The position numbers and the translations under genes are program-made. The notes beneath the pieces are model-generated. The model had not been told where the DNA came from, did not search any database, and saw only the letters and a list, made by a program, of their open reading frames with translations. Of a stretch of DNA of 22,621 nt, positions 1-9,000 are shown one piece after another (the first letter of the stretch is position 1; every line of letters starts with the position of its first letter). Location of the stretch: positions 1-22,621 of the forward strand of contig MGRR01000069.1 in the NCBI GenBank assembly GCA_001798265.1. The letters run 5' to 3'. This DNA is from Deltaproteobacteria bacterium RIFCSPHIGHO2_12_FULL_43_9 (GTDB lineage: Bacteria > Bdellovibrionota > O2-12-FULL-43-9).

Positions 1-111
1 AAGACCGGTTACTGCTATTAGCTTCCCATGCGGCAGATCCAAATTCAGATTCTTAAGATTGTTCTCTCTGGCCCCACGGAGTATAAGAAAATTGTTGTCC
101 TTGCTGCCCAT
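1..111 (-). CDS. uvrA: UvrA, excinuclease ABC subunit A, N-terminus only (partial)
   Basis: Only the first 37 codons are present; the gene runs off the left edge of the window. UvrA is the damage-recognising ATPase of nucleotide excision repair. The reading frame begins MGSKDNNFLILRGAREN and continues with NLKNLNLDLP and ends in AVTGL. This matches the conserved UvrA start, where an 'I.GAREHNLKN' stretch leads into the first Walker A motif (GLSGSGKSS), and the window stops exactly where that P-loop begins. The ATG at 109-111 has a purine-rich AAAAGGGGTG just upstream on the minus strand. It is divergent from the permease at 226, and the two genes share 114 bp of upstream DNA. The recognition rests on a short but very characteristic stretch. 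Confidence 0.87.
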   Translation of the reverse strand, partial: MGSKDNNFLILRGARENNLKNLNLDLPHGKLIAVTGL

Positions 112-225
112 ATTAAACACCCCTTTTACCGCGATAATCACGCTTAGGGGAAGGGGGAGAAATTTTCTTTGACGCAGCCGCTTATTTTCGCTAGATTCCC
201 CGCTTCTTTTCCCCATTAACAAATT

Positions 226-1143
226 ATGACAACCGCTTTTTTATATCTATTTGCCTCATTCTGCTGGGGTCTGTCTTACCTGGCCATTGGTGTAATGGTG
301 CATCAAATACCACCATTCATGAGCGGCGCCTTAAGGCTGACCGTTGCCTCTCTCTTCTTTTGTCTCTGCCTGGTTCTCAGGGGGCGGTCATTAAAAATGA
401 CAGTTTCGGATTTTAAAAAAATTGCGCTTTTGGCAATCATGCTTCAAGCACTACCTTTTAGCTTTCTTTTTTGGGGAGAGCAGCATGTGGAGCCTGCCTT
501 GGCGGGAATCCTTGTTTCGGCGGTTCCAATATTTGTTGTCTTATTGTCTTTAGTCCTGAGGCATGAACAGGAAGGAATTCTTTTAAAAAGCGTCGGTGTG
601 GCTTTTGGTTTTTTGGGAATATTAATTATATTCTCTCCATATTTAAATATAGGGGACATAGAGATAACAGGTGGCGCATTCGCAATCATTGGAACCGCGA
701 TTTGTTACGCAATTGGAAATATCCTTTTGCGAAAATGGATGGGCTCTATCGACAGATGGACCAATATTACTGTTCAGGGATTCATAGCAAGCTCTATGCT
801 TTGGATTCTCTCATTCATTAGTGAAGATATTCCATCAATAAATGTTTTATTTGTAAATACAGATATATTGACCGCCATGCTTTACCTTGGAATCTTTAGC
901 TCAGGCCTTGCATGGATTGCATCGTTTCATATTGTTGAAAAGCTGGGTTCAATCCGATCATCAACCATTTGTTACCCCATGGCACTCGTTTCAATTTTCG
1001 CTGATGTTATTTATTTTAAAAGACCGCCATCAACTGAAACTATAATAGGAACTCTGTTTATATTTTTTGGGGTATTTGTGGTGCAATTTACTCCACCTCT
1101 TTTGGAGAGACTGCAGAGAGGGAGATTGGCAGAGTCCCTTTAG
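226..1143 (+). CDS. EamA/DMT-superfamily permease
   Basis: A 305-residue, very hydrophobic protein of about ten transmembrane helices made of two EamA repeats, roughly residues 5-137 and 150-288. It opens with the typical FASFCWGLSYLAIG helix, and a PALAGIL segment follows near residue 90. It belongs to the drug/metabolite transporter superfamily and would act as an inner-membrane exporter. The substrate cannot be read from the sequence; relatives export amino acids, nucleobases or metabolites. Length is normal for the family. No convincing Shine-Dalgarno sequence precedes the ATG. The last 56 nt overlap the 3' end of the convergent hexosaminidase gene. Confidence 0.85.
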   Translation: MTTAFLYLFASFCWGLSYLAIGVMVHQIPPFMSGALRLTVASLFFCLCLVLRGRSLKMTVSDFKKIALLAIMLQALPFSFLFWGEQHVEPALAGILVSAVPIFVVLLSLVLRHEQEGILLKSVGVAFGFLGILIIFSPYLNIGDIEITGGAFAIIGTAICYAIGNILLRKWMGSIDRWTNITVQGFIASSMLWILSFISEDIPSINVLFVNTDILTAMLYLGIFSSGLAWIASFHIVEKLGSIRSSTICYPMALVSIFADVIYFKRPPSTETIIGTLFIFFGVFVVQFTPPLLERLQRGRLAESL

Positions 1144-2728
1144 TAGTTATTTCTCCCAATAAAAGACGCGCGGCCGTCTGCGCAGCACCCGTTCTGTAGT
1201 GATAAACACAAAGAAAGGCATCTACATCTGGGAATTTAGAGATGTAGTGGGGTGAGTCAAATGAAACAACAATGATTGGTATTTTTATATCTTTGTTTAA
1301 TCTCGTAACGATTTCAGCATGATGTTTATTGAATATTCCAACAACAATTTTATCTACCTTCCTTGACGCCTCATTAATATATTTAAGAAGCCTTTTCTTT
1401 TCTTCGTTGGTGGGTCTCAGTGGTACCTCGACAAAATACACATTTTTATATCTTTTACGGATCTCCCTATAGAGTTCATATAAAGGAGAAACTACTAATA
1501 TGTTATTTTCCCTGCCTATAAGTGGAATTATATCATTGTCATTTTTCAATAGCGTAGCGGATTCATCCGTTATAGATTCAGCTAGTTTCTTTTGGGTACC
1601 ATCATTAATAATTATATTAATTTCAGTCTTAAGCTCTTCGTTTTGAATATTTGCTTTTCTCTTGGCTTTTAATCTGGCTATTCGCGCAACCGCTTCATCC
1701 AGTCTCTGCCTGGAAATTCTTCCACTCTTTGTCGCCCCTAAAAGGGCATCGTAGACCTCTCTTTGCTTCTCTTTTCTCCAACCAATGATAACAATATCGC
1801 TCCCTGCGACAATCGCCCTTACAGCTGTCTCTCCAATTCCATAAGTCTGCTCAATTGCCCCCATTTCGAGATCGTCGGTAATAACCACTCCGTCGTATTT
1901 CATTTTTTTCCTTAGGATATTGGAAATAATTTCCGGAGAGATCGTTGCCGGCATGCCATTTTTATCAATTTTGGGATAGGCAACATGCGCTGTCATGATC
2001 ATATCCACGTTTTGGGAGATTGCTTCATTAAATGGAATCAGATCCTTTTCCAGTGAAGAATAGATTTTGGGCAAGGTATTATGGCTGTCGAGCTTCGTTC
2101 TCCCATGCCCCGGAAAATGTTTGGCTGCAGCACTGATACCAACCGATTGCACACCTCTGATGTAAGAAGACCCAAGCGATGAGACAATTTCTGGATCTGC
2201 CCCAAATGATCTGCTACCAACAACCCGGTTTTCACTTTCAATATTCAAATCCAAAACTGGAGCAAAATTTACATCTATACCAAGGGTAGAGAGTCTTGCC
2301 GCTATTGATCGACCCGCTTCGTAGGCAAATTTTGCTGAACCTGTTGCACCAATTGCCATCTGACCAGGCATGGTGACATCATCGTTATAAAATCTGATTA
2401 CTCTTCCACCCTCCTCATCGGTCGCAATTAAAATTGGAAGCTGAGATTTATTTAAAGCCTGGATAGATTTCGTTAGGATTAAAACCTGCTTCGGGTTCTC
2501 TATATTTCGTGGAAAAAGAATCGTACTCCCAATATGCATCTTTTGAATTTGGTCTCTAAGCTCTTCTGTAGGAAGGGTCCCTTCAAATCCTATCATCATC
2601 AACTGTCCGACCTTCTCCTCCAGCGTAAAATCGGCTTGTATTTCCGGATTTGGGGGAACCAGACCCGCTGAATTTTGTGTCTCAGCAGAAAAGAACATAA
2701 GGGAAAAGAGGCACATTATGCCGATCAT
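1088..2728 (-). CDS. Glycoside hydrolase family 3 beta-N-acetylhexosaminidase, NagZ-like, two-domain
   Basis: A 546-residue GH3 enzyme expected to remove N-acetylglucosamine from muropeptides during peptidoglycan turnover. The (beta/alpha)8 catalytic domain spans about residues 35-350. It carries TDEEGGRV (103-110), the NagZ signature KHFPGHG (203-209) followed by DSH (214-216, acid/base His), and ITDDLEMGAI with the likely nucleophile Asp285. Residues 370-546 form the second, alpha/beta GH3 C-terminal domain. Cytosolic proteobacterial NagZ is single-domain (about 340 aa), so this resembles the two-domain form of Bacillus. The N-terminus (MIGIMCLFSLMFF) is a short hydrophobic segment, suggesting export or anchoring, although it lacks positive charges. 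No clear ribosome site is visible. The start codon lies in the loop of a 6-bp GCCGAT/ATCGGC inverted repeat (2720-2743). Confidence 0.9.
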   Translation of the reverse strand: MIGIMCLFSLMFFSAETQNSAGLVPPNPEIQADFTLEEKVGQLMMIGFEGTLPTEELRDQIQKMHIGSTILFPRNIENPKQVLILTKSIQALNKSQLPILIATDEEGGRVIRFYNDDVTMPGQMAIGATGSAKFAYEAGRSIAARLSTLGIDVNFAPVLDLNIESENRVVGSRSFGADPEIVSSLGSSYIRGVQSVGISAAAKHFPGHGRTKLDSHNTLPKIYSSLEKDLIPFNEAISQNVDMIMTAHVAYPKIDKNGMPATISPEIISNILRKKMKYDGVVITDDLEMGAIEQTYGIGETAVRAIVAGSDIVIIGWRKEKQREVYDALLGATKSGRISRQRLDEAVARIARLKAKRKANIQNEELKTEINIIINDGTQKKLAESITDESATLLKNDNDIIPLIGRENNILVVSPLYELYREIRKRYKNVYFVEVPLRPTNEEKKRLLKYINEASRKVDKIVVGIFNKHHAEIVTRLNKDIKIPIIVVSFDSPHYISKFPDVDAFLCVYHYRTGAAQTAARLLLGEITTKGTLPISLSAVSPKEVE

Positions 2729-2914
2729 AATAAGCTAATCGGCAACTCAAAGAAGGCCTCTTAAGTTGTGACTCCATAACTAATTGAAAACAGGGATTTT
2801 TTTAGGAAATCCCCATCGTATAACTACTTGATATTATTAGATTATTAAAATAGACCCTCAGATTAATTCATATATTATTAAAGTTGAGGCTAGCTGCGCC
2901 CGATCCCAACAGTA

Positions 2915-3017
2915 GATTGCTTCGTTTCACTCGCAATGACGCAATCGTCATTCCGAGAGAGCGCAGCGACCGAAGGAATCTCCAACAAAAAGATTGCTTC
3001 GCTTCGCTCGCAATGAC
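2915..3017. repeat. Cluster of three alternating palindromic genomic repeat units
   Basis: Two direct copies of a 26-nt unit lie at 2915-2940 and 2992-3017 and match at 24 of 26 positions. Each begins GATTGCTTCG and ends CGCAATGAC. Between them, at 2946-2982, lies a related unit in inverted orientation, CGTCATTCCGAG...CGAAGGAATCTC. The whole can fold into alternating hairpins. The TTGC-TTCG-CTCGCAATGAC style is a well-known class of intergenic, MITE-like repeats in many bacterial genomes. It sits in the 319-bp gene-free stretch 2729-3047. The rest of that stretch is AT-rich and holds one separate 7-bp hairpin, GGGATTT (2793-2799) with AAATCCC (2807-2813). No gene is seen there. Confidence 0.8.
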
Positions 3018-3047
3018 GAATGCGCTAGCAGCGACAAAGGAAAAAAG

Positions 3048-3263
3048 ATGGGAAAACCTGAAGAGCAGTTTTTGAATGAACTTCAGAACCTGTTTTTAAA
3101 TAGGCTGGATAAAACTATTCGTCCCTTATCAGCGCTATTAGATGAAAAACAGTACTACAAAATTGTCATGCAGGAGATTGAAATATCTGAAGAGGTACGG
3201 GACGCGGTTAAAAAATTAATCGAGACATATAAGATTAGCATCGAAAAAAAGAAAAACGATTAA
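3048..3263 (+). CDS. Small hypothetical protein, 71 residues
   Basis: Not a family I recognise. The protein starts MGKPEEQFLNELQNLF and is predicted to be almost entirely alpha-helical, charged and cytosolic, ending in a lysine-rich tail (SIEKKKND). I chose the ATG at 3048 because AAAGGA (3036-3041) sits six bases upstream. The same frame stays open back to a TTG inside the palindromic repeat at 2994, but that extension encodes repeat sequence and is unlikely to be native. The stop codon overlaps the stop of the convergent acyltransferase gene by 3 nt. It could be a small regulatory or adaptor protein; nothing in the sequence decides this. Confidence 0.6.
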   Translation: MGKPEEQFLNELQNLFLNRLDKTIRPLSALLDEKQYYKIVMQEIEISEEVRDAVKKLIETYKISIEKKKND

Positions 3264-3934
3264 CCTCCGGCAAGATTCCATACCCTTCTTCTGACAAATA
3301 CACCTTCCGCTCTTTTATCAAGATTTTTAAATTCATTTTCCAATTCTTGTAATTTATACCTAAGTTCATTTTCAGACAGATTCCTGGGGACCATAATAGG
3401 CCTTCCATTCAGTTCAACCGATGGGCTAAACGGTATGGGAATTATCATATGATCCCAGCTATTAACCCTTATGCACCATTTCACAACGATAATTGCTGGT
3501 ATAACCGGCGTGCCTGTAGCGCTTGCAAGAAGAAGAATACCTGGTTTTATAACCCGACGTGGCCCTTTAGGTCCATCCACCATGAGGGATATGTTCCATC
3601 CATCCCTGAAGGCTTTTAGCATCCCCCTAAAAGCGCCACTCCCTCCCCGGGAACTTGAACCTCTCGCAACCTTGAATCCAAGAACCTTGAGCCCGGACGT
3701 GATGATTTCCCCATCCTTACTTTCACTAGCCATTACACACATATTTCTGAACGAGTAGCGATACATAGAGGCAATAATGTCTTCATGCCATCCACATCTG
3801 ATTAATGGTCGTCCGGCCTTTTCCCAATATTTTTGGAAATTTGTGACCCTTCTTTGAAATCCCAAGGTAATCAACACAGGAAAGTAGAGGATCGCGAGAA
3901 TAAATCCCAAGCATCGGCTAACCGCTAATTGCAT
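3260..3934 (-). CDS. DUF374-type lysophospholipid acyltransferase family protein
   Basis: A 224-residue protein with an N-terminal hydrophobic anchor (about residues 8-26) and a compact acyltransferase-like domain. Visible family landmarks are GWHEDII (48-54, the HxxxxD-like position, imperfect), ESKDGE (71-76), ARGSSSRGG (90-98), MVDGPKGPRR (118-127) and a SWD(H)MIIPIPFS stretch near 160. These are the hallmarks of the DUF374 group, related to the LpxL/PlsC superfamily and presumed to transfer an acyl chain to a lipid A or phospholipid precursor at the inner membrane. The exact acceptor is not established for the family. Transcribed alone on the minus strand; tail-to-tail with the 71-residue ORF. 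Confidence 0.82.
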   Translation of the reverse strand: MQLAVSRCLGFILAILYFPVLITLGFQRRVTNFQKYWEKAGRPLIRCGWHEDIIASMYRYSFRNMCVMASESKDGEIITSGLKVLGFKVARGSSSRGGSGAFRGMLKAFRDGWNISLMVDGPKGPRRVIKPGILLLASATGTPVIPAIIVVKWCIRVNSWDHMIIPIPFSPSVELNGRPIMVPRNLSENELRYKLQELENEFKNLDKRAEGVFVRRRVWNLAGG

Positions 3935-4278
3935 GGTAGACTCTTACAGAGATGAAACTAAAAATGCAAAAATATCTCCATTTTTTATTAATTCTCCATT
4001 AAATAGGTTCAGCAACTGGAAAAGTGAATGGCCCACAGGCCAATACAGTAAGCTTTTATAGTACTTTTTTGTAGTAAATGTTATATTTATTAATCAAGAT
4101 GATTTTTTCAAAATGTATTCCTTGTGTCAATAATATAAATCCTAATAAAATCCAGTTATTCTCAATAGATATACAAAAATTGTCTAATAAATGTAAGTCA
4201 TTTTTATTATATTTGAGAATTTTTTACCATGAAAATTATAAACATATAGAGAATATCCTCTATTCTTGAAAAAATTAC

Positions 4279-4307
4279 TTGCACTAATAGGGCGATCTTT
4301 ATATAGT
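4279..4307 (+). promoter_or_regulatory. Candidate sigma70-type promoter for the GAF/AAA+ activator gene
   Basis: TTGCAC (4279-4284), 17-bp spacer, TATAGT (4302-4307). The -10 matches the consensus at five of six positions and the -35 at three, at ideal spacing. Transcription would begin near 4314, giving a leader of about 95 nt to the ATG at 4410. This is pattern matching only. Confidence 0.4.
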
Positions 4308-4397
4308 CCCCTCCACATAAGCTAAGCATAGTTGATTGGCGGATATGTTGTAGGAAGTATTTGAAAATCGACGTTTATCCTAAATCGAGTGAACATC

Positions 4398-4404
4398 AAG
4401 GGGG
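4398..4404 (+). promoter_or_regulatory. Ribosome-binding site that fixes the activator start
   Basis: AAGGGGG ends five bases before the ATG at 4410. The alternative in-frame GTG at 4389 lies upstream of this site and has no comparable sequence of its own, so 4410 is preferred. Confidence 0.7.
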
Positions 4405-4409
4405 TATTA

Positions 4410-6041
4410 ATGCTTGAATTACAGGGAGCAACTCTCGATAAAGATCGAAGGCTTACGCCTGATGAAAAACTCGAACTGCAATTACGTATCATCTCTGAGG
4501 TCGGCCATAAGGTCCTGACTACGCTAGACCCTGAAAAGCTCTACAGTGAGATCGTTAAGATAATCCAGGAGCATTTTTCTTATTATGCGTTGGGCTATTG
4601 GTCCTACACCCCTGACTGCAATGAAGTGGTGCTTCGGGCCCAGGCTGGCTACAGAGACGAGGTTTTACCTATAGGATACAAGCTGCCTATCGATAAAGGA
4701 ATTGTTGGTTGGACTGTTCGTAACTGTAAGACCTATATCTGCAGTGATACATCCGCAGATCCATTCTACTTCGCATTAAAACCATTTGAATATAAAAGCG
4801 AAATAGCTACGCCTGTTGAACATAACAACAGATTATTAGGCGTATTTAACATCGAAAGCGATGAGCTTAATGCATTCAGCCATTCAGACCAAATTGTAAT
4901 TGAGACCATAGCCAATCTTTTTGCAATCTCCATTGTAAACGGAAGATTACATGCCGAAGTGAAATCTTTTAATACGCTCTTAAAACATAAGATTGACGAA
5001 AAGACCGAGGAACTAAAAAAGGCGAATGAACAGATTCTCGAACAACAAAAATATCTGAAACAGGAAAACAAAGCCTTAAAGGAGATGATTACAAAAAATG
5101 AGCAGATTGAAATTATTGGTGAAAGCTCCGTTCTTAAATCATTAATTTCCATGGTTGATAAAGTCGCCCCGACAGATGCAACCGTTCTTATCCAGGGGGA
5201 GAGCGGCACCGGGAAAGAGTTAATAGCGAGACAGCTTCATTATAAGAGTGAAAGGCATTCCAGACCATATGTAACAATCAACTGCGGCGCTCTTCAGGAA
5301 TCACTCCTTATAAGTGAGCTGTTTGGTCACGAAAAGGGGTCATTTACCGGAGCGCACACCTTAAAAATTGGCCTCGTAGAGACAGCAAATCTTGGAACAT
5401 TATTCCTGGATGAAATTGGAGAACTTGGGCTTGGTATACAGGCAAAGCTTTTAAGATTTCTTCAGGAGGGTGAGATTTACAGGGTCGGTGGCAAGAGACC
5501 CCTGAGGGTCGACGTGCGAATAATCTCCGCTACGAACAAAGATCTGGAGAAAGAGGTCAGAGAAAGTCGATTCCGCGAAGATTTATTTTACAGGCTTAAT
5601 ACAATCACCTTGCGCGTACCACCTCTTAGAAAGAGAAAAGAGGATATCGAGCAATTGGTTAATTTCTTCCTGAAAAACAGCAAATTTGGCAGAACAGTAA
5701 TCAAACAGCTCTCTCCTGACGCAATGGAGATACTAAGGCAATATGACTGGCCTGGTAATATAAGAGAGCTGCAAAACGCCATTGAAAGAATGAAGATTCT
5801 TGCGGATAACGAAACCATTGCTCTCGATGACATCAGTTATCATATAAGATTTCCGAAAACCCGCATCGAGAGCGGCGAGTTTAGCGCTACGATGCCACTT
5901 GAGGATGTTGAAAAGGGGCATATTTTGAGAACCCTGGACTTTTTTAAAGGGAACAAGACAAAAGCCGCGAGGGCCCTCGGAATCACGATTAAAACCTTAT
6001 ATAACAAACTCAACCGATACGAGATGCGAACGGTCAATTAA
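4410..6041 (+). CDS. Sigma54-dependent transcriptional activator, GAF-AAA+-Fis HTH
   Basis: A 543-residue enhancer-binding protein. A GAF sensor covers about residues 25-180 and is followed by a coiled coil at about 185-230. The AAA+ sigma54-interaction domain runs from about 235 to 465. It has Walker A GESGTGKE (263-270), the sigma54-contact loop GSFTGA (310-315, a tolerated variant of GAFTGA), Walker B TLFLDEIGEL (about 330-339), and both arginines of FREDLFYRLN. A Fis-type helix-turn-helix closes the protein (NKTKAARALGITIKTLYNKL). All catalytic elements are present, so it should be an active ATPase that opens RNA polymerase-sigma54 complexes in response to a ligand or redox state sensed by GAF. 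There is no receiver domain, so it is not a classical two-component response regulator. Its last 8 nt overlap the convergent subtilase. The target genes are unknown. Confidence 0.92.
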   Translation: MLELQGATLDKDRRLTPDEKLELQLRIISEVGHKVLTTLDPEKLYSEIVKIIQEHFSYYALGYWSYTPDCNEVVLRAQAGYRDEVLPIGYKLPIDKGIVGWTVRNCKTYICSDTSADPFYFALKPFEYKSEIATPVEHNNRLLGVFNIESDELNAFSHSDQIVIETIANLFAISIVNGRLHAEVKSFNTLLKHKIDEKTEELKKANEQILEQQKYLKQENKALKEMITKNEQIEIIGESSVLKSLISMVDKVAPTDATVLIQGESGTGKELIARQLHYKSERHSRPYVTINCGALQESLLISELFGHEKGSFTGAHTLKIGLVETANLGTLFLDEIGELGLGIQAKLLRFLQEGEIYRVGGKRPLRVDVRIISATNKDLEKEVRESRFREDLFYRLNTITLRVPPLRKRKEDIEQLVNFFLKNSKFGRTVIKQLSPDAMEILRQYDWPGNIRELQNAIERMKILADNETIALDDISYHIRFPKTRIESGEFSATMPLEDVEKGHILRTLDFFKGNKTKAARALGITIKTLYNKLNRYEMRTVN

Positions 6042-9000
6042 CGTATATTCCGCCAATCTGACTTATCACCGTTTTATTCCCATTTTCATCTGTTGCTTCT
6101 ATTTTGAGATCATGTAACCCGCCTGCCACAGGACTCCACATGGTTGTATAGATTGAACCTGTATGTGAAACTTGGATTGTCGTCCATCCAACTTCCGTCG
6201 TAGGCTTTACCGAAACTAATATATTTAAAGGCTCTTTTGATTCGTTATCCCTTGCCTCAAATTGAATCAATGCAGTTCCGCCCCTATCTATTTCATATGC
6301 CGGCGACCCGCCATAGAGTATTTCCAAATTTCTGACAACAGGTGGATTTGGATCGGCGAAAGTTGTATCCATTATGGCGGTAACCGAGAAATCAACAGGA
6401 CCATATACCCCATCTACCTGCTGTGGATATAAAGTTAATTTCTGTGCCCCGGGATCCGTTTGAATCAAATACGCAAGGGTATTATTAGAATCAATGGCAT
6501 AATTTAGTTTCCCATTTTCCACACTTCCATCTGGTCTCTTTAACTGGAAAAATGGTGTTTCTCCGTCATTAAATCTATAGTTTATGAAACCGGATGAATC
6601 GACAAATATAAATGGGTTCATCAAATGGTTGGGATTTCTAAATCTTATAATATTGCTTCGGTTTTCAAATACTCCTTGCCAGGACATCGGCGGAAAACCG
6701 AAATTAAAATATTTTAAAGGAACATGCCTGTAAAAATTCCCTGAAAACCCGAAATGACCAACCCCTGTTTTATCGACGTAGTAGGACAATGAGTCATAGA
6801 TATATTTCTTATCCTTTACCGCGTACCACCTTAAATTCATCTCATTTCCATCGAACCATAATGTATCATAATTTGTTAATGTCCCGGGATATGTAAGTGA
6901 CCCTATGCAACCATAAAAGTGACACTGCATGTCAGATATCCAAAACTTTGGGCCTTGCAGATATGGAGCAACCATAACCTTAACAGGAATCATATCAGGA
7001 GGCGTACCAATAACCTCATCTTTGAAAACAGGCGTCGGAGCCCGTGATATTACACTAAAGTCTTTTTGACTGATACATCTTGAGGTAAGTGAAAACTTAT
7101 AATCTCCCTCAGAGAGATGAACTATTGAAGTATCCGCGAAAAAGCCTATCGCGCTGGATGCATTAAACCGATATCCATCACGATTCCATTCCTGATAAAG
7201 ACCTATTGATGGATGCACCTTTTTGCACAACTCTCCCGATGAATCTCGGTGATCAATGGTTATTTTATATTTTGTCTCTTCTGGTCTTACATTCACCTCT
7301 CTTGTCGAGGTACTTGAGATTTCTAGCTCTTTTCTTACGAAATAAAATTCCTTAAAACCAAACGGGTAGCCGTCATATGAAAAAATGTACATCCCGGGAC
7401 TGAGCGCCAACGAGATCTCAGGCGAGCCATTCGATATAAATATTTTATAGAATGCACTTCCAAGTTTCTTAATAAAGAGGTTCCCGGTTTCTTTTAGAAT
7501 CTTTATTGGAATACCTCTTTGTAAATATATTGGAAAATTTATTGTATTGTTATTGGCTTCCATTGCAATATTGGGCTCATAAAACATCCTTTCTCCTTGG
7601 GGAAATGAAAGCTCGGATTGATTAATGGTTACTTCTATCGGAATTACCCTTGATGAATTTGGTTGAATTTCTACTTCGGCTGGAATGTTTATGGATATTC
7701 CAGCTATCTGATTCCTGGATTTGAGTTTAATTTTATGAATATTATTTGTTTTATTGGTATAGGTAATCTCTTTGGAAATTTTCCGGGATCCGGATAACTC
7801 AAAGAATGTTCCAAGGTATATAAAAGAATCGGATGTCGCAAAGTCTGTATTTGCCGCCTCTCCTAACTGAATCCTCCCCCACCCCTGGGTAAATGAGGAT
7901 GAACCCTGGATATTCTTCGCCGTAGCCATCAGAGCCATCTTTATTTCGTCTGCTTTCCATTCGGGATGAATCTGTTTTAATAATGCTACGGCGCCGGCAA
8001 CATGAGGGGCTGCCATAGATGTGCCACTAAATATCTTGTACCCATTGTTTGGGAATGATGACTTTATATTAACACCCGGCGCTACGATTTCAGGCTTTAG
8101 TGCACTGGTTTTTTCAACCGGACCAACCGAGCTGAACTGTGCTATTAAATCGGATTTGGTAGAAGCGCCAACGGTAATGGCTTTTTTTGCAACCCCGGGG
8201 GACGCAATTCCTACGTAACCATTATTTCCCGCAGCAATGGCAAAAATTACTCCATAGTCCGAAAGCCTGTCTACTGCCTGCGACATTGGATCATCTGGAT
8301 CCCCAGCCGCCGGAGTTCCCAGACTCATATTCGCCACATTTACGGGGTCATATGTTGATGGGTTTTGATCTAAATCAGAAATATACTCCATCCCTTCGAT
8401 AATCCCACCCTCGGTTCCACCTCCTTGATCTGAAAGAACCTTTACAACAACCAGTTTCGCGTCAGGTGCGACTCCAACAATCTCCCCGCCATCACCAGCC
8501 GCAATTCCAGCTACATGCGTTCCATGTCCATGACCATCTTTTACATCTGTTCCACCTTTTATTGCGTTGAATTTTGCCAGAATTTTACCGGGCTTGGAAA
8601 AGGCAGGGTGGCTGGCATCAATACCCGTGTCGAGAATTGCGATGGTTTTCCCCTCTCCCCGAATATTCTGTTTATGAAGTTCCTTTGCCCCGATTAATTC
8701 AACTGACTCATTGAGCAGGATATCAAAATCTTCGCCATCTTCAGGTGTTATAGGAATAAAAACATTTTCAGATCTTACAATTCTTTTTACTGATGGAATT
8801 TTTGCGATATCACCAATTTTATGCTGGTATGTTTTAATCTCAAATCCATTAAATACAAATTGAAATTCTCTTGTTATCGATATCTCTTTAAGCTTGAGGA
8901 GAGCATCCTTGGTCAAATTCTGTTCATTTTTAATTTGAGACATGGATTGTGAAGAAAATATATTTCTGGTTTTTAGTTCTATAATTGACGAGGTTTTTAA

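Larger units (their letters stand above)
3935..4409. other. AT-rich intergenic region (475 bp)
   Basis: Lies between two divergent genes, the DUF374 acyltransferase (minus) and the sigma54 activator (plus). Base composition is clearly more AT-rich than the flanking genes, especially 4060-4275. A 63-codon open frame at 4078-4269 lacks a ribosome-binding site and has a composition simply reflecting AT-rich DNA, so I do not call it a gene. A small hairpin, TGGCC-CACA-GGCCA, is at 4030-4043. The right-hand end carries the promoter candidate for the activator gene. No tRNA or other structured RNA is recognised. Confidence 0.6.

Noticed and set aside
2793..2813. GGGATTT/AAATCCC hairpin as a terminator
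   Set aside because: Not placed after any gene end (it is upstream of the hexosaminidase) and has no following U-tract; kept only as a note.
2915..3017. CRISPR array
   Set aside because: Only two direct copies plus one inverted unit, with no regular spacers and no cas genes; this fits a dispersed palindromic repeat.
2884..3075. Open frame running through the palindromic repeats
   Set aside because: Its sequence (RFTRND..., ERSDRRN..., FASLAMTN) is the usual translation of this repeat class, often mistaken for a gene.
4078..4269. 63-codon open frame in the AT-rich gap
   Set aside because: No ribosome-binding site, composition rich in Ile, Lys, Asn and Leu as expected from AT-rich non-coding DNA, and no recognisable protein features.
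4766..5209. Long antisense open frame (147 codons) inside the sigma54 activator
   Set aside because: Ser/Phe/Leu-rich shadow of a well-supported gene on the other strand, with no ribosome site or domain signal.
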